A model generated the notes under the pieces. That model saw nothing but the letters and a program-made list of their open reading frames with translations. It was not told where the DNA came from and searched no databases. From positions 3,726 through 67,725 of the forward strand of contig NZ_JNZA01000039.1 of assembly GCF_000717345.1 (NCBI RefSeq): a DNA stretch of 64,000 nt, read 5' to 3'. Numbering within the stretch: the first letter of the stretch is position 1; each line of letters opens with the position of its first letter. Origin of the DNA: Streptomyces lydicus (GTDB lineage Bacteria; Actinomycetota; Actinomycetes; Streptomycetales; Streptomycetaceae). Both the position numbers and the translations under genes were made by a program. Of this stretch, positions 28,663 through 37,414 are shown in pieces.

Positions 28663-29049
28663 CTCTGCCTTGCCTTCACGAGGTAGGTGAATAAGAAGGA
28701 ACCGGCACCGTCGTGTCCCGGATGACGGACGGGCCGGCGCGGTATTGCAAAGCCGACGTCTGGCGGTGTTGCCGACACCACGTAGCCCTGCGCTGCACTT
28801 TACGTCCTGGTTCGACAGGACTTCCTTCGATCAGCACAGCAAAGTCCGGCATTTGCTTGGAATTTGCAGGTGGGGCCAATCGGAGCGCTCACCTTAGTTG
28901 ACCTGGGCTGTTTCTCGCGAGTAACCGGTCGTATTCACTCGCACATAGCGGGATCACACCCGAAATGCCGTTTTGCGGAGGGGTAATTGTGCCTTCGGCG
29001 GCGGGCGGTTGAAGAGGCGGGGCCCGCCCCGCCGCCGTAAAATCGCGGT
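28663..29049. other. Divergent intergenic region between the NCS2 permease and the FHA-ABC exporter
   Basis: 387 bases, AT-richer than the genes, carrying both promoters. Visible features: GTCCTG...CAGGAC inverted repeat (6-bp arms, near 28804-28821), CTCGCGAG (near 28914), and CAAAGTCCGG with TTTGC repeats near 28838-28866. I looked for a purine-type riboswitch for the permease and could not recognise one. No ORF is supported. Confidence 0.45.
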
Positions 29050-31407
29050 ATGGCTGAGCGGCCGGATGCGCCCACCGCGCCTGATCTCGTCGTCGAATCG
29101 GACGGCGGCACGCAGGTGATGAACCCCGGTCGCGTTTATCACGTCGGCCGGGACCCGGAGAGCGAGCTCGTCCTCGACGACGCCCGGGTCTCCTGGCACC
29201 ACGCCGTGCTGGTCGCCCGGGCCGGCCACTGGATGGTGGAGGACGAGGGCAGTACGAACGGCACCTACACCGACGGGCGGCGCATTCAGGAGTCCGGCGT
29301 CGGACCGGGCAGCGTGATCCGGTTCGGCAACCCCGCCGACGGGCCGTCCGCGGTCCTCTCCCGGGTGCCGCCGCGACCGCCCCGTATCGACCGGCCCTCG
29401 GCCGTCTCCCACCCGGCCGGCACCCGCACCTTCCGCGCCCCCAGCTCCGTACGGCCCATCCCGGCCGCCCGCACCACCCGGATCGGCCGCGGACCGGACA
29501 ACGACCTGGTCATCGACGATCTGTCGGTCTCCCGCCGGCACGCCGAGCTGCGCGCCGGCGCCGAAGGCTTCGAGATCGTCGACCTCGGCAGTCACAACGG
29601 CACCTACCTCAACGGCCAGCCGGTGGCGGACCGGGCCCCGCTGATCCCCGGCGACATCGTCGGCATCGGCCACTCCGCGTTCGCCCTCGTCGGCGACGAG
29701 CTCCAGGAGTTCATCGACAACGGCGAGGTCTCACTGGACGTGCAGGGCCTGGCGGTACGGGTCTCCGACGGCAAGAAGACGCAGAAGACGCTGCTGGACG
29801 GGGTGTCCTTCCCGGTGGGCGAGAAGTCGCTGCTGGCGGTGGTCGGACCGAGCGGCGCGGGCAAGTCGACGCTGCTCAACGCGCTGACCGGGCTGCGTCC
29901 CGCGGACGACGGCACGGTGCTCTACGACGGCCGTGACCTGTACCGCGACTACGCCGAGCTGCGGCAGCGCATCGGACTCGTACCGCAGGACGACATCCTG
30001 CACCAGCAGCTGACCGTGCGCCGGGCGCTCGGTTACGCCGCGCAACTGCGCTTCCCCGAGGACACCGCGAAGGCCGAACGGCAGGCGCGGGTCGACGAGG
30101 TGATCCACGAACTGGGCCTCGACCAGCGGGCGGACCAGCCCATCCACAGCCTCTCCGGCGGCCAGCGCAAGCGCGTCTCGGTGGCCCTGGAGCTCCTGAC
30201 CAAGCCGTCGCTGCTGTTCCTCGACGAACCGACCTCCGGTCTCGACCCCGGCATGGACCGCTCCGTGATGCACATGCTGCGCGGCCTGGCGGACGACGGC
30301 CGCACGGTCATCGTCGTCACCCACAGCGTGCTCAGCCTCGACGTCTGTGACCGGCTGCTGGTCATGGCGCCGGGCGGGGCGATCGCCTACTACGGGCCGC
30401 CGGACGAGGCACTGCCGTACTTCGGGTTCACCCAGTGGCCGGAGGCGTTCGAAGCCTTCGAGAACGACACCGCCCGGCCCTGGGCGAGCGACTACCGCGC
30501 CTCACCGGAGCACCGCCGCTACATCGCGATGGACTCCCGCCAGCCGCCGAAAGCCCCGGAGCCGCCGAAGGGCCCGGTGGAAGCGCACAAGGCACAGAGC
30601 TGGAGCGGCCAGCTGAACACCCTGGTGCGGCGGTACGCGGCGGCGCTGAGTTCCGACCGGACCTTCCTGATCATCATGGTCGCGCTGCCCTTCGTGATGG
30701 GGGCGATGGCGCACGCCCTGGCCGGATCCAGCCTCACCCCGGACTCGGCGCTCAACGCCCTGCTGATCCTCTGCGTCGGCGCGGTGCTGACCGGTGCCGC
30801 CAACGCGGTGCGGGAGCTGGTGAAGGAGCGGACGATCTATCAGCGGGAGAGAGCCGTCGGCCTGTCCCGTTCGGCGTATCTGATGTCCAAGGTGCTGGTG
30901 CTGGGGGCGATCACGGTCGTCCAGGCCGTGGTGCTGACCATGGTGGGCCTGGTCGGGGTGAAGCTGAACACGCCCGGCGGCAAGGGCGTGTTGATGCCAC
31001 CACTGATCGAAATCACCCTGGCCGTGGCCCTGTTGGCGTTCACCGCGATGATGCTCGGCCTCTTCGTGTCCGCGCTGGTGCGCAAGGAGGAGGTCACCAT
31101 GCCGCTGCTGGTCCTCCTCGCGATCATCCAGGTCGTGTTCTGCGGTGCGCTGCTCAAGCTGAACGGCGTGCCGGGGCTGGCGCAGCTGGCCTGGCTGGTG
31201 CCGTCCCGGTGGGCGCTCGGCGCCATGGCAGGCACCATCGATCTGCACCGGCTGGTGCCGGGCGACATCACCGCGGATCCGCTCTTCCAGCACAAGCCGG
31301 CCGTCTGGCTGCTCAACATGGGCATGATGATTGTGCTCTCCCTGGTACTGGGGTTCCTGGTCACCCGCCTGCTGCGGCGGCACGAGCCCGAGATCATGCG
31401 CAAGTAG
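29050..31407 (+). CDS. FHA-domain ABC exporter (Rv1747-like)
   Basis: 785 residues. Two phosphothreonine-binding FHA domains open the protein: VYHVGRDPESELVL with SWHHAVL and STNGTY (about 25-80), then TRIGRGPDNDLVIDD with SVSRRHAEL and GSHNGTYLNG (about 140-195). The ABC ATPase follows: Walker A GPSGAGKST at about 266, signature LSGGQRKRV, Walker B LLFLDEPTSGLDP. The C-terminal 230 residues are an ABC2-type membrane domain with six helices. The layout equals Mycobacterium tuberculosis Rv1747, an exporter phosphorylated by the neighbouring kinase PknF. Here a Ser/Thr kinase also lies two genes downstream. ATG at 29050 has a weak ribosome site. The substrate is unknown; cell-envelope lipids are a guess from the family. 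Confidence 0.9.
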   Translation: MAERPDAPTAPDLVVESDGGTQVMNPGRVYHVGRDPESELVLDDARVSWHHAVLVARAGHWMVEDEGSTNGTYTDGRRIQESGVGPGSVIRFGNPADGPSAVLSRVPPRPPRIDRPSAVSHPAGTRTFRAPSSVRPIPAARTTRIGRGPDNDLVIDDLSVSRRHAELRAGAEGFEIVDLGSHNGTYLNGQPVADRAPLIPGDIVGIGHSAFALVGDELQEFIDNGEVSLDVQGLAVRVSDGKKTQKTLLDGVSFPVGEKSLLAVVGPSGAGKSTLLNALTGLRPADDGTVLYDGRDLYRDYAELRQRIGLVPQDDILHQQLTVRRALGYAAQLRFPEDTAKAERQARVDEVIHELGLDQRADQPIHSLSGGQRKRVSVALELLTKPSLLFLDEPTSGLDPGMDRSVMHMLRGLADDGRTVIVVTHSVLSLDVCDRLLVMAPGGAIAYYGPPDEALPYFGFTQWPEAFEAFENDTARPWASDYRASPEHRRYIAMDSRQPPKAPEPPKGPVEAHKAQSWSGQLNTLVRRYAAALSSDRTFLIIMVALPFVMGAMAHALAGSSLTPDSALNALLILCVGAVLTGAANAVRELVKERTIYQRERAVGLSRSAYLMSKVLVLGAITVVQAVVLTMVGLVGVKLNTPGGKGVLMPPLIEITLAVALLAFTAMMLGLFVSALVRKEEVTMPLLVLLAIIQVVFCGALLKLNGVPGLAQLAWLVPSRWALGAMAGTIDLHRLVPGDITADPLFQHKPAVWLLNMGMMIVLSLVLGFLVTRLLRRHEPEIMRK

Positions 31408-31423
31408 CGCCGAGGAGGCGCCC

Positions 31424-32011
31424 GTGACCTCTCCCGAGTTCGCCCCCAGCCATGTCGTTCCGCCGGAGGGCATGGCGACCTGGTCGGCACCGGACTCGTC
31501 GCTGCCGAGTTCGCCGCTCGATCCGCTGCTGCCCGTCCAGATCATCGACCGCCGTGGCGACTGGGCGCTGGCGCTGTGCTCCAACGGCTGGGCGGCCTGG
31601 GTCGACGGCCGGCTGCTGCTGGCCGTACCGCGGGAACCGCCGGCCGCCGGGCAGCCCGCCGCCCGGACCGCCGACCCCCGGCCGCTGCTGGGCGCCCTGG
31701 AGGGCGAACTGGCCCGCTACCGGCGGCTGGTCGAGGAGCTGGTCGCCGGGCAGCTGGACGGCGAGTCGTTCTCCGAGCGGAGCCGCGGCACCCGGATCGG
31801 CGTGGTCGTGGACGGCGACGCGCTGTGGCTCTACGACGTCCGGCACGAGCGCTGGTGCTACTGCGACGGGGTGTCGCTGCACACCTACGCGGTGGAGTCG
31901 CGGCCGTCGTCGAGGGGCTCCGGCGAGCAGCCGCCGCGGCAGCCACCGACGCCGCAGCCGGCCGAGCCCCCGCCGCGGTCGCAGGCGTACCCGCCGGGTG
32001 AGTACCGGTGA
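31424..32011 (+). CDS. Hypothetical protein between the FHA-ABC exporter and the kinase
   Basis: 195 residues. The middle has SH3-like beta-rich patterns (QIIDRRGDWALALCSNGWAA, WVDGRLLLAVP) and a later IGVVVDGDALWLYDVRHERW. The C-terminal 40 residues are Pro/Gln-rich. No membrane helix or signal peptide is visible. GTG at 31424 has CGAGGAGGCG upstream. It starts 16 bases after the exporter and its stop overlaps the kinase start by 4 bases (GTGA), so it belongs to the same operon and may be an adaptor or kinase substrate. Family not recognised. Confidence 0.75.
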   Translation: MTSPEFAPSHVVPPEGMATWSAPDSSLPSSPLDPLLPVQIIDRRGDWALALCSNGWAAWVDGRLLLAVPREPPAAGQPAARTADPRPLLGALEGELARYRRLVEELVAGQLDGESFSERSRGTRIGVVVDGDALWLYDVRHERWCYCDGVSLHTYAVESRPSSRGSGEQPPRQPPTPQPAEPPPRSQAYPPGEYR

Positions 32012-33054
32012 ACGGCGAAGGGCACGACCGGAGCCGGGAGCGCTCCACCGCGCCCGACTCCTCCGGGCTGCGCGGCCGCCGGATCGCCGAGTACCTGCTC
32101 CAGGACGAGATCGGCCGGGGCGGCATGGCGGTGGTCTACCGGGCGGAGGACCTGCGGCTCGGGCGCACCGTGGCGGTGAAGCTGCTGGCGCCGGAACTTG
32201 CCCGCAACGACACCTTCCGCAAGCGCTTCACCCACGAGTCGCGGGTGGCCGCGGCCATCGACCATCCGCACATCGTGCCGGTCTTCGAGGCGGGCGAGAC
32301 CGAGGGCATGCTCTACATCGCGATGCGGTACGTGCAGGGCCGGGACCTGGCGGCGCTGCTGGACCGTGACGGCCCGCTGCCGCTGGAGACCGCCTGCCGG
32401 ATCGCCCTTCAGGTGGCCTCCGCGCTGGACGCCGCGCACGCGCACGACCTCGTGCACCGGGACGTCAAACCGGGCAACATCCTGGTCGCCGAGGGCACCG
32501 ACAGCGACCGCCCCGAGCATGTCTATCTGACCGACTTCGGGCTGACGAAGAAGTCGCTGTCGCTGACCGGGTTCACCAGCGTCGGCCAGTTCGTCGGCAC
32601 GCTGGACTACGTGGCGCCCGAGCAGATCTCGGGCCGCCCGGTGGACGGCCGGTGCGACGTCTACAGCCTGGCCTGTGTGCTGTTCGAGATGCTGACCGGA
32701 GGACCGCCGTTCCGGCGGGACGACGACATGGCGCTGCTGTGGGCGCACCAGTACGACCCCCCGCCGGCCGTCACCGGGCTGCGGCCCGACCTGCCGCCGG
32801 CCGTCGACGCGGTGTTCGCCCAGTCACTGGCCAAGGCGCCGGCGGACCGCTACGAAACCTGCCGCGGCTTCGTGGCGGCGGTGCGCGCGGCGGGCCGGAC
32901 CCCGTCGCCCGAGCCGCCGCGGGACGGGCCGAAGAAGCATGATCTGACGCAGGTGGACGCGGGGCCGGGGAGCCGGAGCAGCTGGCGCAGCACCTCTCCC
33001 CCGCCGCCGCCGCGCTGGGCGGCTCCGGTCTTCCCGGCCCGCCGCACGGAGTAG
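32008..33054 (+). CDS. Soluble Ser/Thr protein kinase (Hanks type)
   Basis: 348 residues. Kinase motifs are complete: Gly-rich loop EIGRGGMAVVYRAED, VAVKLL lysine, HRDVKPGNILV catalytic loop, DFGLTKKSL and APEQISGRPVDGRCDVYSL. No transmembrane helix, PASTA or other sensor domain follows; the last 60 residues are a Pro/Ser/Asp-rich tail. It is therefore cytoplasmic. GTG at 32008 overlaps the previous stop. The upstream exporter in the same operon has two FHA domains, the natural readers of phosphothreonine, so it is the most likely substrate, by analogy with PknF and Rv1747. Confidence 0.92.
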   Translation: MNGEGHDRSRERSTAPDSSGLRGRRIAEYLLQDEIGRGGMAVVYRAEDLRLGRTVAVKLLAPELARNDTFRKRFTHESRVAAAIDHPHIVPVFEAGETEGMLYIAMRYVQGRDLAALLDRDGPLPLETACRIALQVASALDAAHAHDLVHRDVKPGNILVAEGTDSDRPEHVYLTDFGLTKKSLSLTGFTSVGQFVGTLDYVAPEQISGRPVDGRCDVYSLACVLFEMLTGGPPFRRDDDMALLWAHQYDPPPAVTGLRPDLPPAVDAVFAQSLAKAPADRYETCRGFVAAVRAAGRTPSPEPPRDGPKKHDLTQVDAGPGSRSSWRSTSPPPPPRWAAPVFPARRTE

Positions 33055-33061
33055 CCGCCGC

Positions 33062-34396
33062 TCAGGCCGGCGGGTGCGGAGGGCGCCGGGTCTCCGGTCC
33101 GGGTACCTCGCCGCGGTGCCGTACGCCGCGGGCCAGCAGGCTGCCGAGGAAGCCGGTGACCAGTCCCCAGGCGAGGCCCACGCCCACCAGCCGGAGGAGC
33201 TGCGGTTCCACGGTGACCTCACCGCCCAGGTTGCCGCCGAGGTCACCGACGCCGATCAGGGAGAGGCCGTAGTGGGCGGCGATGCGGGTGAGCAGGCCGA
33301 CGACGAGCAGGGTGAGCGCCAGCGCGACGGCCATCTCGACGGCGTGCCGCCAGGCGGGGAGCCGGGCCGGTGAGCGGACCGCGGCGAGGAAGGCGGCGGA
33401 CAGCAGGACGACGGCGGCCACCGCCACCAGCAGCCAGGCCCGGCCGTCCTGTTCGGCGAGCGAGCCGACGTCGACGGTCTGCTGCCCGTGGCCGACCAGC
33501 ACCTGGTCCAGGAGGTGCGGCACGGGCAGCCCGATGGCCTTGTCGACATGGCCCACCCAGGCGCCGCCGGCGCCGATGCCCAGCGCCATCCAGGCCAGGT
33601 TCGGCAGTCCGAGGAAGACCACCGCGAGGACGTCGGCCGGGTGCCCCTCCTTGAACAGCTCGACGACCGCGACGACCAGGCCGATCACCACGTAGACCAG
33701 CAGCGTCAACACCATCGCGTAGGCGGGCGGGCGTACGGAGTCCTGGAAGTGCAGCAGCCGGGGCGAGAGCGGGGCCCGGCGCGAGACGACGAAGGTCAGC
33801 ACGAGCAGCGCCAGTATCCACAGCAACCCCACGCCGAGGGTGGCCGGGACATCGGCGTGGAAGCCGACGGTGGGGGTGCTGCCGAGTTCGGCGCCGATCC
33901 GGTCGGCGAGGTCGTTGCCCACCGAGATCGTGAAGTTGTGCCGGGCGGCGGGTGTGAGGAGCAGCAGGAGGAGCAGCCAGCACACCGCCGTACGGGCGAT
34001 CCGGCCGAGCAGTTCGCCGGTGCCGGCCACCGCGCGGTGGCGCAGCGGCAGCAGGAAGAGGGCGGCGGTGACCAGCGCTCCGGCCAGGGTGACCGAGAGC
34101 GGTACGACGTCCAGGGAGGCGTCGGCCTGGCCGATGATCCCGGCGTCGCCGGCCAGGGTGACCGAACCGCCGGCGGCGGTCAGGACGGTGGCCGCGACCA
34201 CCGAGGGAAACGCTCCGCCGGGCAGGTCGGCGGCGCCGGCCGCCCACAGGCCGAGCGCGGCGATCACGAGCATGGTGACGATGCCCGCCACGGCCGTGCC
34301 GAGGGCTTCCGCCCAGACGCGGACGACGGACGGTACGCCTCGGGCGCGTACCGGGCCGGGGGGACCGGCCGGCGCGGGGCCTCGCAGGTGGCTCAC
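33062..34396 (-). CDS. Streptophobe-type integral membrane protein
   Basis: 444 residues, very hydrophobic, with about ten membrane helices including TAVAGIVTMLVIAALGLWAA, LSVTLAGALVTAALFLLPL, CWLLLLLLLTPAARHNFTIS and LLRLVGVGLAWGLVTGFLGS. The pattern ADLPGGAFPSVVAATVLTAA with AGDAGIIGQADASLDVVPLS matches, from memory, the streptophobe family found in streptomycetes, whose role is unknown. GTG at 34396 has GGGAGA four bases upstream. The stop lies 7 bases from the kinase stop on the other strand. It is divergent from the DUF6777-type gene with a 204-base spacer. Confidence 0.8.
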   Translation of the reverse strand: MSHLRGPAPAGPPGPVRARGVPSVVRVWAEALGTAVAGIVTMLVIAALGLWAAGAADLPGGAFPSVVAATVLTAAGGSVTLAGDAGIIGQADASLDVVPLSVTLAGALVTAALFLLPLRHRAVAGTGELLGRIARTAVCWLLLLLLLTPAARHNFTISVGNDLADRIGAELGSTPTVGFHADVPATLGVGLLWILALLVLTFVVSRRAPLSPRLLHFQDSVRPPAYAMVLTLLVYVVIGLVVAVVELFKEGHPADVLAVVFLGLPNLAWMALGIGAGGAWVGHVDKAIGLPVPHLLDQVLVGHGQQTVDVGSLAEQDGRAWLLVAVAAVVLLSAAFLAAVRSPARLPAWRHAVEMAVALALTLLVVGLLTRIAAHYGLSLIGVGDLGGNLGGEVTVEPQLLRLVGVGLAWGLVTGFLGSLLARGVRHRGEVPGPETRRPPHPPA

Positions 34397-34600
34397 GCTG
34401 TCTCCCGGAAGGTCGGTTGCCTGGGGCCGGTCCACGAGGTGCCGATCACGGCATGTCACGCATCCCTCCCCCACCGTAAGCACGGCAGGTCCCGACCGCT
34501 TGCGGAGAGCCCCCTCTCCGGGCACACAATGATTCAGACAGGGATGAATGTGGGCATACCGCTCAGCGCGGAGGACCCACCCGCGCCGGAAGAGGGACCC

Positions 34601-36001
34601 GTGACATCTCCACCGCCGCCGGACAGCCACCCGACCGGGCCACCGACCGGCCCCCTCTCCGGGCCACCCGGCGCCCCCTCCGGCCGCCCCTCGCAGGGGC
34701 ACGAGCCGACACAGGCGGGCAAGCCGTGGGAGCCCCAGCGCCAGCCCTCCCGCCCGGGCCCGCCCGGCGGACCCCGCGGACCCCGCGGCGGGGGCGGCGG
34801 GGGCGGTGGCGGAGCCGGCGGCGGGCAGCCCTGGTGGCGGTCCGCACCGCGGGTCGCGATCATCGCGGCCATCGTGGTCGCGGCCGTGATCGCGGCCGTC
34901 GTCCTCACCCGTCCGGGCGGTGGCGGCCAGACCGAGGTGTTCGCCGAACCGGCCGCGTCGGTCGGCCAGAACCCGGTCACCAGGTCGACGGCGAACACAT
35001 CCACGGCTTCCCCGTCCCCCACTCCGGTGAAAGCCGGCAGCTCGAACGCAAAAACCGAGATCTCCGGCTCCACGGCGGGCCTGTACGGCGGCACCCAGCA
35101 CAACGCGGCCTGTGACGTCGAGAAGCAGATCACGTACCTGCAGAGCGCCCCGGCGCGGAACCAGGCGTTCGCCGGTGTCCTGGGTGTCTCCCCGGGCGGG
35201 GTCCCGGCCTATCTGCGGTCGCTGACGCCCGTACAGCTCGGTTACGACACCCGGGTCACCAACCACGGCTACAAGGACGGCAAGGCGTACGAATTCCAGT
35301 CGGTGCTCCAGGCCGGCACCGCGGTCATGGTGGACCCGTACGGCGTGCCGCGGGTCCGCTGCAAGTGCGGTAATCCGCTGACGAAGCCGAAGCAGGTCCA
35401 CGACATGAAGGTGGTCGGCGACAAGTGGGCCGGCTTCCAGCCGAACAAGGCCGTCGTCGTCGAACCGGCCCCGACCAAGGTCAAGGAATTCACGCTGCGC
35501 AACCCGAAGACGGGCGAGTGGTTCAAGCGGCCCGAGGGCGCCAACGGTCCGGCCGCGGACAGCCCGACCGCCCCGCCGGCCAATACGCCCAGCGGCCCGG
35601 CGTCCTCCCAGCCACCGCCCTACGGTTCGACGCCGCCCGGTGCCAGCTCCCCCGGCACCTCCGACACCACAGGTCCGGGAACCAGCAGCTCGGGTCCGTC
35701 GGGCGGCCCCAGCTCTCCCGGATCGCCGACGGGGACGGGCGAGTCGAGCACCACCGGCGGGTCCTCCACCAGTGGGCCCACCGGCTCCACCGGGGGCACC
35801 CCACCCGGGAGCGGGTCCGAGACGGGCGGCGGGTCCGAGACGGGCGGCGGCTCCACCACGGGAGGTAACTCCACCACGGGCGGTAACTCCACGACGGGCG
35901 GCGGCTCCACGGGTGGGTCCAACACCGGTGGTACGTCCACCGGCGGATCGTCCGGCAGCGGCGGCCCGGCCTCGGGCGGAGTCACACCACCGGCGACGTG
36001 A
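34601..36001 (+). CDS. DUF6777-type membrane-anchored protein with long Pro/Gly and Ser/Gly/Thr regions
   Basis: 466 residues. A Pro/Gly-rich cytoplasmic N-terminus is followed by one membrane helix (VAIIAAIVVAAVIAAVVLT, about 85-105), then an outer domain with GLYGGTQHNAACDVEKQITY, GVSPGGVPAYLRSLTPVQLG, VTNHGYKDGKA and CKCGNPLTKPKQ, as in DUF6777. The last 150 residues are a Ser/Gly/Thr/Pro repeat without secondary structure, suited to spanning the wall. GTG at 34601 has GAGGGA four bases upstream; the in-frame ATG at 34529 has no ribosome site. A perfect 16-bp hairpin ends the gene. Function unknown. Confidence 0.78.
   Translation: MTSPPPPDSHPTGPPTGPLSGPPGAPSGRPSQGHEPTQAGKPWEPQRQPSRPGPPGGPRGPRGGGGGGGGGAGGGQPWWRSAPRVAIIAAIVVAAVIAAVVLTRPGGGGQTEVFAEPAASVGQNPVTRSTANTSTASPSPTPVKAGSSNAKTEISGSTAGLYGGTQHNAACDVEKQITYLQSAPARNQAFAGVLGVSPGGVPAYLRSLTPVQLGYDTRVTNHGYKDGKAYEFQSVLQAGTAVMVDPYGVPRVRCKCGNPLTKPKQVHDMKVVGDKWAGFQPNKAVVVEPAPTKVKEFTLRNPKTGEWFKRPEGANGPAADSPTAPPANTPSGPASSQPPPYGSTPPGASSPGTSDTTGPGTSSSGPSGGPSSPGSPTGTGESSTTGGSSTSGPTGSTGGTPPGSGSETGGGSETGGGSTTGGNSTTGGNSTTGGGSTGGSNTGGTSTGGSSGSGGPASGGVTPPAT
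35815..35925 (+). repeat. Tandem repeats encoding the Ser/Gly/Thr tail
   Basis: Near-identical 18-base units (GGCGGCGGGTCCGAGACG and GGCGGTAACTCCACCACG types) occur in tandem, encoding GGGSET and GGNSTT repeats. Copy number is likely to vary between strains. Confidence 0.75.
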
Positions 36002-36027
36002 CCGCCGGACCGGACCGGTAACCGTCA

Positions 36028-36059
36028 GGAAGGGCACCCGCCGCGGCGGGTGCCCTTCC
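36028..36059 (+). terminator. Perfect 16-bp hairpin after the DUF6777-type gene
   Basis: GGAAGGGCACCCGCCG and CGGCGGGTGCCCTTCC are exact complements with no unpaired loop base in the written form; the central bases would open as the loop. It begins 27 bases after the stop. Confidence 0.85.
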
Positions 36060-36122
36060 GATATCGAACTGTGTCCTGATTATCCGGTACGCCGGACAAC
36101 CTCCACAGCGGACAGACCCTCT

Positions 36123-36130
36123 GCATATGC
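36123..36130. promoter_or_regulatory. GCATATGC palindrome upstream of the L,D-transpeptidase gene
   Basis: Exact GCATATGC, 88 bases before the start codon at 36218. It shares its core with 16830-16841, 20001-20010 and 57386-57403. Confidence 0.35.
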
Positions 36131-36217
36131 GGCGGGTGCAACGGCGGGCTTTGAGGGTTTTGCCCCTCACGGAGCCCGGGCCCGCCACTGCCAGCCGTTC
36201 TGCTTTGGAGGGATCCC

Positions 36218-37396
36218 GTGCACGCCGCACTCCGCCGCCACCCCGCCCGGTTCGTACCCGTCCTGACCGCGGCGGCCGGTCTGCTGACCGCGTGCGGAGC
36301 GGGTGCCGGTGCGTCAAAGGCCGACACCCCGGCGGCCAAGGTGACCGTCACCCCGGCCGCGGGCAGCAAGTCGGCCAAGCTCGGCGCGCCGATATCCATA
36401 CGGGCCGCCGGCGGAAAGCTCACCTCGGTCGAGGTGAAGGACGACAAGGGCGGCACGGTCGGCGGGCAGCTGGCCGGTGACGGCACCTCATGGACGTCGG
36501 ACGGCAAGGTCCGGCCGCAGACCACCTACACCGTGAAGACCAGGGCGAAGTCGACCGAGGGCAAGGAGTCCGCCGCCACCTCCGTGTTCACCACGGAGCA
36601 GGCCGACAAGGTCAACAAGCTCACCAACACCCCGGGCGGCGGGCAGCACGTCGGCACCGGGATGCCGGTCTCGATCCTCTTCGACAACCCGGTGGCCAAG
36701 GACCGGCGCGCCGAGATCGAGAAGGCGCTGAAGGTCACCTCCCAGCCGAAGGTCGAGGGCGCCTGGGGCTGGGTCAAGGACTGGTCCGGCAAGGACCGGA
36801 TCGACTGGCGTCCCAAGGACTACTGGCCGGCCGGCACCAAGGTCTCCGTGAAGGGCGCGCTGTCCGGCGTCAACTCCGGTGCGCAGGGCGGCTGGTTCGC
36901 CCGGGACTACAACTTCGGCTTCAGCGTCGGCGCCGACCACAAGGCCGTCATAGACGTCCCCTCGCACACCCTGACCATGTACGAGAACGGCAAGAACGTC
37001 GGCAGCATCAGCGGCTCCGCGGGCTCCCCGCAGGACCCGACCCGCGGCGGGGTGCACACCGTCCGCAGCAAGAACGCGGCGGAGACGATGGACTCCGCCA
37101 CCATCGGCCACGGCTCCGAGTGGATGCTGGACTCCAAGTGGGTCACCCACCTCACCGCGTCCGGGACGTTCCTGCACTCCGCCCCGTGGAACAAGTCGAT
37201 CGGCGTGGTCAACAACAGCCACGGCTGCTTCGGCATGACCACCGCGGACGCCAAGAAGGTCTACGACTTCCTCACCGTCGGCTCGACGGTCGAGGTGAAG
37301 GGCACCAGCAACCCCAACAAGACCGACGTCGGCAACGGCCTGGAGGTCTGGCAGGAGTCCTGGTCGCAGTGGCAGCAGCGCAGCGCGCTCAAGTAG
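36218..37396 (+). CDS. L,D-transpeptidase lipoprotein with Ig-like domains
   Basis: 392 residues. The signal sequence ends in the lipobox LLTACGAG, so the protein should be lipid-anchored to the outer face of the membrane. Two Ig-like domains (about 40-125 and 130-240) precede the YkuD catalytic domain (about 245-375). The active-site motif is NNSHGCFGM with the cysteine nucleophile, and an upstream histidine (LHSAPW) is in place. The enzyme forms 3-3 cross-links in peptidoglycan, as LdtMt2 does. GTG at 36218 follows GGAGGGATCCC, a strong ribosome site. It stands alone between strong terminators and a convergent gene. Confidence 0.92.
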   Translation: MHAALRRHPARFVPVLTAAAGLLTACGAGAGASKADTPAAKVTVTPAAGSKSAKLGAPISIRAAGGKLTSVEVKDDKGGTVGGQLAGDGTSWTSDGKVRPQTTYTVKTRAKSTEGKESAATSVFTTEQADKVNKLTNTPGGGQHVGTGMPVSILFDNPVAKDRRAEIEKALKVTSQPKVEGAWGWVKDWSGKDRIDWRPKDYWPAGTKVSVKGALSGVNSGAQGGWFARDYNFGFSVGADHKAVIDVPSHTLTMYENGKNVGSISGSAGSPQDPTRGGVHTVRSKNAAETMDSATIGHGSEWMLDSKWVTHLTASGTFLHSAPWNKSIGVVNNSHGCFGMTTADAKKVYDFLTVGSTVEVKGTSNPNKTDVGNGLEVWQESWSQWQQRSALK

Positions 37397-37414
37397 GCAG
37401 CCGCACGACGCCGC

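Noticed and set aside
28663..29049. Possible purine-sensing riboswitch upstream of the NCS2 permease
   Set aside because: I could not find a three-way junction or conserved loop pattern; only short inverted repeats are present.
35815..35925. Tandem 18-base repeats considered as a CRISPR-like or mobile array
   Set aside because: They keep the reading frame, have no spacers and simply encode GGGSET/GGNSTT repeats.
33062..36037. A 991-codon minus-strand open frame spanning the streptophobe gene and the DUF6777-type gene region
   Set aside because: Only its last 444 codons read as a real membrane protein. The upstream part is the antisense of the DUF6777-type gene and is Arg/Gly-rich. A GTG with ribosome site at 34396 fixes the start.
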